6,732 nt of DNA, taken from Conexibacter sp. (lineage in GTDB: Bacteria > Actinomycetota > Thermoleophilia > Solirubrobacterales > Solirubrobacteraceae). The stretch is taken from positions 1 through 6,732 of the forward strand of contig JAOPZP010000223.1 of assembly GCA_025964055.1 (NCBI GenBank), written 5' to 3'. The notes beneath the pieces were generated by a model that was given only the letters and a program-made list of their open reading frames with translations, was not told the origin of the DNA and ran no database searches. Each line of letters begins with the position of its first letter. Within the stretch, counting starts at the first letter, position 1. Positions 1 through 4,828 of the stretch are shown one piece after another. Both the position numbers and the translations under genes were made by a program.

Positions 1-357
1 CGCGCGCTGGAGCTGCTGCGCGGGCTCGGCCTCGACGCCGACTTCGACGTCGCGTCGGACCCGTTCTTCGGGCGCAGCGGGCGCATGATGGCCGCCTCGC
101 AGCGCGAGCAGGCGCTGAAGTTCGAGATCCTGGTGCAGATCGCGGGGCCCGAGCCCACCGCGGTCGCGTCGTTCAACTACCACCAGGACCACTTCTCGGG
201 GCTGTACGGGATCACGACCGCCGACGGCTCGCCGGCGCACACCGCGTGCCTGGGCTTCGGCCACGAGCGCATCGTCATCGCGCTGCTCAACACGCACGGG
301 CTCGACGTGGCTACGTGGCCGGCGCCGGTGCGAGAGGCGCTCTGGGGCACGGCATGA
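1..357 (+). CDS. Amino acid:[carrier protein] ligase, class II aaRS-like, C-terminal fragment (5' truncated)
   Basis: The reading frame is open from the first base and ends at TGA 355-357, leaving the last 118 residues of a longer protein. The piece carries a class II aminoacyl-tRNA synthetase motif 3: residues TACLGFGHERIVIALL (codons 81-96), whose arginine normally contacts ATP. A strand-rich segment (KFEILVQIAG, SFNYHQDHFSGLYGI) precedes it. The short tail after motif 3 (HGLDVATWPAPVREALWG) resembles the stand-alone seryl-tRNA-synthetase homologues that load glycine or alanine onto the phosphopantetheine of a small carrier protein instead of tRNA. Cys83, just before motif 3, may correspond to a zinc ligand of that family; this is inference. 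The DUF1839 gene directly downstream, overlapping by ATGA, supports the assignment because I recall the two families as neighbours. The N-terminal part, including motifs 1 and 2, is outside the window. An ordinary seryl- or prolyl-type synthetase is less likely. Confidence 0.75.
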   Translation, partial: RALELLRGLGLDADFDVASDPFFGRSGRMMAASQREQALKFEILVQIAGPEPTAVASFNYHQDHFSGLYGITTADGSPAHTACLGFGHERIVIALLNTHGLDVATWPAPVREALWGTA

Positions 358-1331
358 CCGTGGGGACGGGCCTCGTCAGCCTGTTCGGCGCCGACCCGGC
401 GACCTACGTCCCGCACCCGGTCCACGCGGCGGGCGACCGGACCTACCGCGAGACCAACTGCTACTCCGACGTCCTGATCGAGCTGCTGCACGCCCGCGGC
501 GACGAGCCGCTGGCGGCGATCGGCGCGACCGTGCGCATGGACTTCGAGGGCGACCAGTGGACGTTCTTCAAGCCGGCGCCGGGCGACCTCGAGCGGCTGT
601 TCGGCCTGGACGTGCACGAGATGCAGCCCTATCGCGCGCTGCCCGACCAGATCGCCGAGCAGCTGGCGGCGGGCCGGACGATCATCGTCGAGCTCGACGC
701 GTTCCACCTGCCCGACACCGCCGCCACCAGCTACGGCACCGAGCACGTCAAGACGTCGGTCGTCGCCGAGGCGATCGACCGCGACGCGCAGGTCCTGCGC
801 TACTTCCACAACGCGAGCCTGTACGAGCTGCGCGGCGCCGACTACCGCGGCGTGTTCCGCCTCGACGGCGAGGTCGACCCCGCGATCCTGCCGCCCTACA
901 CCGAGCTGGCGCGCTTCGACGCCGGCGAGCGGCTGGAGGGCGAAGCGCTGCGCGAGGCGGCGCGCGACCTGCTGCGCGGCCACCTTGCGCGGCGCCCGCC
1001 GACGAACCCGTTCGGGCGGTTCGGGGACGCGCTCGCGCGTGACCTTCCCGGCCTCCTGGCCGGCGACGCGGCGGGCTACCACGCCTACGCGTTCGCGACC
1101 GTGCGGATGGTCGGCTCGGGCTTCGAGCTGCTCGCCGCCCAGGCGCAGTGGCTGCTCGGCGAGGACGAGGCCGCCGAGATCGTGGCGGCGATGAACGCGA
1201 TCGTCGACGGGACCAAGGTGTTGTCCTTGAAGCTCGCCCGGCGCCGGGCGTTCGATCCCGCGGCCATCATCGGCGACCTCGCCGGCGCGTGGGCGCGCGC
1301 CACCGGCGGCCTCGATGCCGCGCTGGCCTGA
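354..1331 (+). CDS. DUF1839 family protein, putative papain-like aminoacyltransferase
   Basis: The product has 325 residues. ATG 354 overlaps the ligase stop as ATGA; the frame is open further upstream, but earlier starts would lie inside the ligase gene. The protein matches my memory of DUF1839: ETNCYSDVLIELLHARG (33-49), a DFEGDQWTFFKP block, AGRTIIVELDAFHLPDT (106-122), TEHVKTSVV (129-137) and RYFHNAS (149-155), followed by a mainly helical C-terminal half. DUF1839 has no established biochemical role that I know of. The order Cys near the N-terminus, a 'grip plus D-x-x-x-LP' strand, a lone His, then an acidic/amide residue about 20 residues on resembles papain-like folds, in particular the BtrH N-terminal family, which transfers an acyl group from a carrier protein to an aminoglycoside. 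By analogy, C36, H131 and N153 could form a triad acting on the aminoacyl carrier protein charged by the upstream ligase. The family call is firm; the fold and activity are inference. No signal peptide or membrane segment is visible, so it is probably cytoplasmic. Confidence 0.8.
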   Translation: MTVGTGLVSLFGADPATYVPHPVHAAGDRTYRETNCYSDVLIELLHARGDEPLAAIGATVRMDFEGDQWTFFKPAPGDLERLFGLDVHEMQPYRALPDQIAEQLAAGRTIIVELDAFHLPDTAATSYGTEHVKTSVVAEAIDRDAQVLRYFHNASLYELRGADYRGVFRLDGEVDPAILPPYTELARFDAGERLEGEALREAARDLLRGHLARRPPTNPFGRFGDALARDLPGLLAGDAAGYHAYAFATVRMVGSGFELLAAQAQWLLGEDEAAEIVAAMNAIVDGTKVLSLKLARRRAFDPAAIIGDLAGAWARATGGLDAALA

Positions 1332-3783
1332 GCACGCCGGGCTGGAGGTCGCGCGGCTGGACGGGTTCGTCGCCGACGGCCCGCCCGGCGACGAGCGCGA
1401 CTGCGTCTTCACGCTGGAGTTCTCCGCGGTCGCGGCTGGTGCGGACGAGGAGGTGGCGCTGGCGTTCGACGGGATCGCCACCGAGTTCGAGGTGGTGCTC
1501 AACGGCGTGGGGATCGCGACGGGGAGCTCGATGTTCGCGGCGTTCGAGGTCGACGTGGGCGCGGTGCTGCGCGACGGCGCCAACGTGTTGGAGATCCGCT
1601 GCCGGGCGCTGCGCGACGTGCTGGCGGAGGCGCCGCGGCGCCCGCGGCAGCGCTGGCGGACGAAGGTCGTGGCGGACGGTGCGCTCCGCTTCGTGCGCAC
1701 CGCGGTGATCGGGCGGGCACCCGGGTTCGCTGCGGGGCCGCCGATCGTGGGGCCGTGGCGGCCCGTGTGGCTCGTGCGGCGCCGCGGCGTGGCGGTGCAG
1801 GACGTGGCGCTGCGCCCGCGGCTGGAGGGTGACGAGGGTGTGCTGGACGTGCGCCTGGCGCTGCGGGCGGTCGGTGGCGCCGGCGACGGCGCGCTGCCGC
1901 GGCGGGTCGAGGTGGTGGTCGGTGCGCACCGTTGCGCGCTGGCGGTCGGGGCCGACGGCACGGTGGCCGGCGAGCTGCGCCTTCCCGGCGTCGAACGCTG
2001 GTGGCCGCACACGCACGGCGCGCCGGTGCTGCACGACGTGACGCTGGTGCTCGACGGCGAGCGTGCGGTGGCGCTGGGCCGCACCGGCTTCCGGGCGCTC
2101 ACGCCCGGGCCCGATCACGACGTCGACCGCGACGGCCTCGCGCTCGCCGTCAACGGCGTGCCGGTCTTCGCCCGCGGCGCCGTCTGGACGCCCGTCGCCG
2201 AGGGCGCGCTGCGCGCCACGCTCACGACCATGCGCGACGGCGGCATGAACCTCGTCCGCGTGGCCGGCATCGGGGTCTACGAGGACGCCGCGTTCCACGA
2301 CCTCTGCGACGAGCTCGGCCTGCTCGTCTGGCAGGACTTCATGTTCGCCAACCTCGACTACCCGATCGCGGACGCGGGCTTCCGCGCCGCCGTCGAGGCC
2401 GAGGCGCGGGCGGCGCTGGCGGAGGTCGCCGGGCGCCCGAGCCTCGCGGTGCTCTGCGGCAACAGCGAGGTCGAGCAGCAGGCCGCGATGTTCGGGGTCG
2501 ACCCGGCGCTCGGGCGCGGCGAGCTGTTCGGCGAGCTGCTGCCGCGGCTGGCGCGCGAGTCCGGGGCCGACGTGCCCTACGTGCCGTCGGCGCCGTGCGG
2601 CGGCGCGCTGCCGTTCCACCCGGGCAGCGGCGTCGCGAACTACTTCGGCGTCGGCGGCTACCGGCGCCCGCTGGACGACGCGAGGCGCGCCGAGGTGCGC
2701 TTCGCCTCGGAGTGCCTGGCGTTCGCGAACCTGCCCGACGGTCCGGTGGCCGACGGCGAGGGCGTCATGCGCGACGTCGGGGCCGACTGGGACTTCGCCG
2801 ACGTGCGCGACCACTACCTGCGCGAGGTGTACGGGATCGACGCGGCCGCCCTGCGCGACGGCGATCGCGAGCGCTACCTCGCGCTCGGGCGCCAGGTGAC
2901 CGGCGAGGTGATGGCCGCGACGTTCGGCGAATGGCGCCGGGCGGCGTCGCCGACCGCCGGGGCGATCGTCCTGTGGCTGCGCGACGTCGCGCCGGGCGCG
3001 GGCTGGGGCGTGCTCGATCACCGCGGGGCGCCGAAGGTGGCGTTCGCGCATTTGCGCCGGGCGCTGGCGCCCCGCGCGGTGTGGATCGTCGACGAGGGCC
3101 TCAACGGGCTCGACGTGCACGTCGCCAACGACGGGCCCGGCCCGCTCGTCGCCGAGCTTCACGTGGCGCTGCTGGCCGGCGGGGCGCACACGATCGCGGA
3201 GGGCGCCACGGCCTTGACGATCCCGCCCCACGCCACCGCCTGCCACAACGCCGAGGGGCTCCTCGGCCACTTCGCCGACGCCTCCTGCGCCTACCGCTTC
3301 GGGCCGCCGGCCCACGACACCGTCGTCGCGACCCTGCGCACCACCGACGGCACGCCCCTGGCCCAGGCGACCCACTTCCCCACCGGCCCACCCCTCCAAC
3401 CCACCACCTTCACCCTCACCGCAATCGTCAAGGCCCCTGACCCCTTTCTGCAGCCGCACTGCGAAAAGGGGGACAGTCCCCACCCCCCGACGCTTTGGGG
3501 ACAGTCCCCACCCCGCGACGTTCTGGGGACTGTCCCCACGCCGCGACGTTTTGGGGACAGTCCCCAGGTGGTGGTGGCGTTGGCGACGGAGCGGGTGGCG
3601 TGGGGTGTGCGGATCAGCGCGCCCGGGTTCGTGCCGGTGGACGATGCGTTCGATCTCGTGCCGGGTGGGGAGCGGCTGGTGGCGCTGCGGCCGGTGGGGA
3701 ATGCGGTCTGGGCGGGCGGAGCCGTGACGGCGTTGAACCTCATCGGTGAGGCGCCGATCGCGCGCGCCGATGTGCGAGATTGA
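1315..3783 (+). CDS. Glycoside hydrolase family 2, beta-mannosidase-like
   Basis: The 822-residue product has a length typical of GH2 beta-mannosidases. ATG 1315 overlaps the DUF1839 gene by 17 bp. In order I see a sugar-binding jelly roll (about 1-180, with FDGIATEFEVVLNGV and GPWRPVWLVRRRG), an Ig-like domain ending at GRTGFRAL (255-262), a TIM barrel (about 270-590), and C-terminal beta domains. The barrel has LCDELGLLVWQDF (330-342), the acid/base motif CGNSE with E385, the probable nucleophile FASECLAFANLP with E466, and LWLRD (553-557). Both catalytic glutamates are therefore present and the enzyme should be active. The usual beta-mannosidase HYWGVW segment is replaced by NYFGVGG (442-448), so the substrate may differ from simple beta-mannosides. 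No signal peptide is evident, which points to a cytoplasmic enzyme. Residues 719-751 are encoded by a palindromic repeat array, leaving a low-complexity Pro/Gly linker between the two last beta domains. The gene stays open through it. Confidence 0.85.
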   Translation: MPRWPEHAGLEVARLDGFVADGPPGDERDCVFTLEFSAVAAGADEEVALAFDGIATEFEVVLNGVGIATGSSMFAAFEVDVGAVLRDGANVLEIRCRALRDVLAEAPRRPRQRWRTKVVADGALRFVRTAVIGRAPGFAAGPPIVGPWRPVWLVRRRGVAVQDVALRPRLEGDEGVLDVRLALRAVGGAGDGALPRRVEVVVGAHRCALAVGADGTVAGELRLPGVERWWPHTHGAPVLHDVTLVLDGERAVALGRTGFRALTPGPDHDVDRDGLALAVNGVPVFARGAVWTPVAEGALRATLTTMRDGGMNLVRVAGIGVYEDAAFHDLCDELGLLVWQDFMFANLDYPIADAGFRAAVEAEARAALAEVAGRPSLAVLCGNSEVEQQAAMFGVDPALGRGELFGELLPRLARESGADVPYVPSAPCGGALPFHPGSGVANYFGVGGYRRPLDDARRAEVRFASECLAFANLPDGPVADGEGVMRDVGADWDFADVRDHYLREVYGIDAAALRDGDRERYLALGRQVTGEVMAATFGEWRRAASPTAGAIVLWLRDVAPGAGWGVLDHRGAPKVAFAHLRRALAPRAVWIVDEGLNGLDVHVANDGPGPLVAELHVALLAGGAHTIAEGATALTIPPHATACHNAEGLLGHFADASCAYRFGPPAHDTVVATLRTTDGTPLAQATHFPTGPPLQPTTFTLTAIVKAPDPFLQPHCEKGDSPHPPTLWGQSPPRDVLGTVPTPRRFGDSPQVVVALATERVAWGVRISAPGFVPVDDAFDLVPGGERLVALRPVGNAVWAGGAVTALNLIGEAPIARADVRD
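3441..3471 (+). repeat. Imperfect 12-bp hairpin at the left edge of the palindrome array
   Basis: Bases 3441-3452 (CCCCTTTCTGCA) pair with 3460-3471 (TGCGAAAAGGGG) around a 7-base loop. Ten positions are Watson-Crick, one is a T-G wobble and one a C-A mismatch. It lies inside the GH2 coding region, and its right arm runs directly into the first GGGGACAGTCCCC palindrome. It may be the terminal part of the same mobile element. It has no adjoining T-run and is mid-gene, so it is not a terminator. Confidence 0.5.
3469..3565 (+). repeat. Four-copy 28-bp tandem array of GGGGACNGTCCCC palindromes inside the GH2 gene
   Basis: The 13-bp palindrome GGGGACNGTCCCC occurs at 3469-3481, 3497-3509, 3525-3537 and 3553-3565, exactly 28 bp apart. 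The central base is A, A, T, A. The 15-bp spacers at 3482-3496, 3510-3524 and 3538-3552 are near-identical (consensus ACCCCGCGACGTTTT). Because 28 is not a multiple of three, successive copies are read in different frames, and copies 1 and 4 both give GDSP. The consensus unit contains no stop codon in any of the six frames, which explains how the gene survived it. The array resembles REP/BIME-type or small interspersed palindromic elements. I cannot tell from one window whether it recurs in the genome. Confidence 0.92.
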
Positions 3784-3789
3784 CGCCCC

Positions 3790-4728
3790 TTGGGCGTCGA
3801 GGTCTCCTTCTGCGTGGTCAACACCCAGCAGCGCGAGCTGCTGGTCCGCTGCCTGGACGCGATCGCCGCCGAGCGCGCGGCGCTGCCGTTCGGCACCGAG
3901 GTCCTGGTCCTCGACAACGCCTCGACCGACGGCTCGGCCGGTGCGGCGCGGCGCCACCCGACGGTGACCGAGGTCGTCGCGCTCGAGCAGCGCCGCGGCA
4001 AGGGCGAGAACGACAGCCACCTGCTGCAGCGCGCCCGCGGCCGGTTCTGCCTGCTGCTCAACGAGGACTCCGAGCTGCGCCCCGGCGCGACCGCCGCCCT
4101 CCATGCGGCGCTGCAGCAGCACCCCAAGGCGGCGGCGGCCGGCGCCAAGCTGCTGCGCCCCGAGGGGACCGTGCAGCCCTCGGCCTGGCGCTTCCCCACG
4201 CCGGGCACCGCCCTGATCGGCGCGCTGTTCCTGCACCGCCGGCTCACGGTCCAGAGCCGCGGCGCCCGCACGCGGACGGTCGACTGGGCACAGTCGGCCG
4301 CGCTGCTGGTGCGCCGCGAAGCCGCCCGCGACATCGGCTGGTTCGACCCCCAGTTCTTCGTGTACTCCGACGAGGTCGACTTCTGCCGCCGCCTGGCCGA
4401 CGCGGGCTGGGTGACCCTCTGGGTCCCGGCGGCCGAGGCCGTCCACCACGAGCAGCTGTCGACCGGCGCCGTCCCCGAGCGGCGCATCGTGGAGCTCTCG
4501 CGCAACCGCGACCGCTACATGCGCAAGCACCACACCGCAGGCGCGGCCTTCGTGGTCCGCCTGCTCACGGCATGGGCCTACGTCGTCCGCGCCGCGGCGG
4601 CGACGGTGGTCCCCGGTCACGACCCCAAGCGCTACTGGCGCCACGTGACCGCCACGCTGCGACCCGGTCGCGGCGAGGGCCTGCGCGAGGCCGCCCACGA
4701 GTTCAACCGCGGCGGCCCCACGCTGTAG
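3790..4728 (+). CDS. Glycosyltransferase family 2 (rhamnosyltransferase-like, GT-A fold)
   Basis: The product has 312 residues and starts at TTG 3790. This is the only sensible start: an in-frame TGA of the preceding gene lies two codons upstream, the first beta strand (VEVSFCVVN) begins immediately, and the next GTG would remove it. No strong Shine-Dalgarno is visible, so translation may be coupled to the GH2 stop 6 bp away. GT2 motifs occur in order: LVLDNASTDGS (39-49) for nucleotide binding; LLLNEDSEL (88-96), the DXD-equivalent with D93; LLRPEGTVQPSAWRFPTP; and GWFDPQFFVYSDEVDFCRRL (183-202), the usual 'FDE.fF.Y.ED.D' acceptor/catalytic region. A helical tail with one hydrophobic stretch near residues 255-277 ends in EFNRGG. 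The family usually transfers an NDP-sugar to a lipid-linked or cell-surface glycan at the cytoplasmic membrane face. Donor and acceptor cannot be read from sequence. Its place after GH2 suggests work on the same glycan. Confidence 0.88.
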   Translation: MGVEVSFCVVNTQQRELLVRCLDAIAAERAALPFGTEVLVLDNASTDGSAGAARRHPTVTEVVALEQRRGKGENDSHLLQRARGRFCLLLNEDSELRPGATAALHAALQQHPKAAAAGAKLLRPEGTVQPSAWRFPTPGTALIGALFLHRRLTVQSRGARTRTVDWAQSAALLVRREAARDIGWFDPQFFVYSDEVDFCRRLADAGWVTLWVPAAEAVHHEQLSTGAVPERRIVELSRNRDRYMRKHHTAGAAFVVRLLTAWAYVVRAAAATVVPGHDPKRYWRHVTATLRPGRGEGLREAAHEFNRGGPTL

Positions 4729-4828
4729 CGGCCTTAATTTCTCCGGCGAAGCGTGAACGCGAGGGGGACACCGTCGTTTCCCCTGTGAAAGGGACAGGAC
4801 GTCTACGCCGGAGAACAAGGAAGCTCGC
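4729..4828 (+). promoter_or_regulatory. Intergenic leader with 10-bp inverted repeat upstream of the PKD protein gene
   Basis: This is the only real gap between genes in the window. TTCTCCGGCG (4739-4748) and CGCCGGAGAA (4806-4815) are perfect inverted repeats separated by 57 bases, so a transcript covering both could close into a 10-bp basal stem ending one base before the Shine-Dalgarno. Smaller pairings are possible inside: GCG/CGC around TGAA at 4751-4760, AGGGG with CCCCT, and CCTGT with ACAGG around GAAAGGG. I could not match it to a riboswitch class I know. It could instead be a protein-binding site or chance in GC-rich DNA. A promoter for the downstream pair probably lies here or just upstream, but no convincing -35/-10 pair is visible. 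Confidence 0.4.
4817..4823 (+). promoter_or_regulatory. Ribosome binding site of the PKD protein gene
   Basis: AAGGAAG lies 5 bases before ATG 4829. It is the clearest Shine-Dalgarno in the window and fixes the start of the downstream gene. The other genes rely on overlaps and weaker G-rich stretches. The site begins one base after the right arm of the inverted repeat (4806-4815), so pairing of that repeat could affect access to it. Confidence 0.7.

Noticed and set aside
246..353. Longer N-terminus for the DUF1839 protein
   Set aside because: It would lie inside the ligase motif 3 region and adds an Arg/Ala-rich sequence without family resemblance. ATG 354 gives the usual ATGA overlap and a natural N-terminus.
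177..2102. Long minus-strand open frame opposite the DUF1839 and GH2 genes
   Set aside because: Its composition is Ser/Thr/Arg/Pro rich with no domain, and it is a shadow of the plus-strand codons.
3469..3565. CRISPR array
   Set aside because: The spacers are only 15 bp and nearly identical to each other, the repeat is a 13-bp palindrome, and the array is inside a gene. No cas gene is present.
1315..3783. GH2 gene as a pseudogene broken by the repeat array
   Set aside because: The frame is open through the array, both catalytic glutamates are present upstream, and a sensible beta-domain sequence resumes after it.
4735..4740. TAATTT as a -10 box for the PKD gene
   Set aside because: It fits TANNNT, but no -35 element is seen about 17 bases upstream, and a start from it would remove most of the left arm of the inverted repeat. 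The evidence is too weak.
4753..4788. Small leader peptide starting at GTG 4753
   Set aside because: It would be an 11-residue frame with no ribosome binding site and no regulatory codon run, so chance is the simpler explanation.
4739..4815. Rho-independent terminator after the glycosyltransferase gene
   Set aside because: The arms are 57 bases apart and no T-run follows the right arm, which leads into a ribosome binding site instead.
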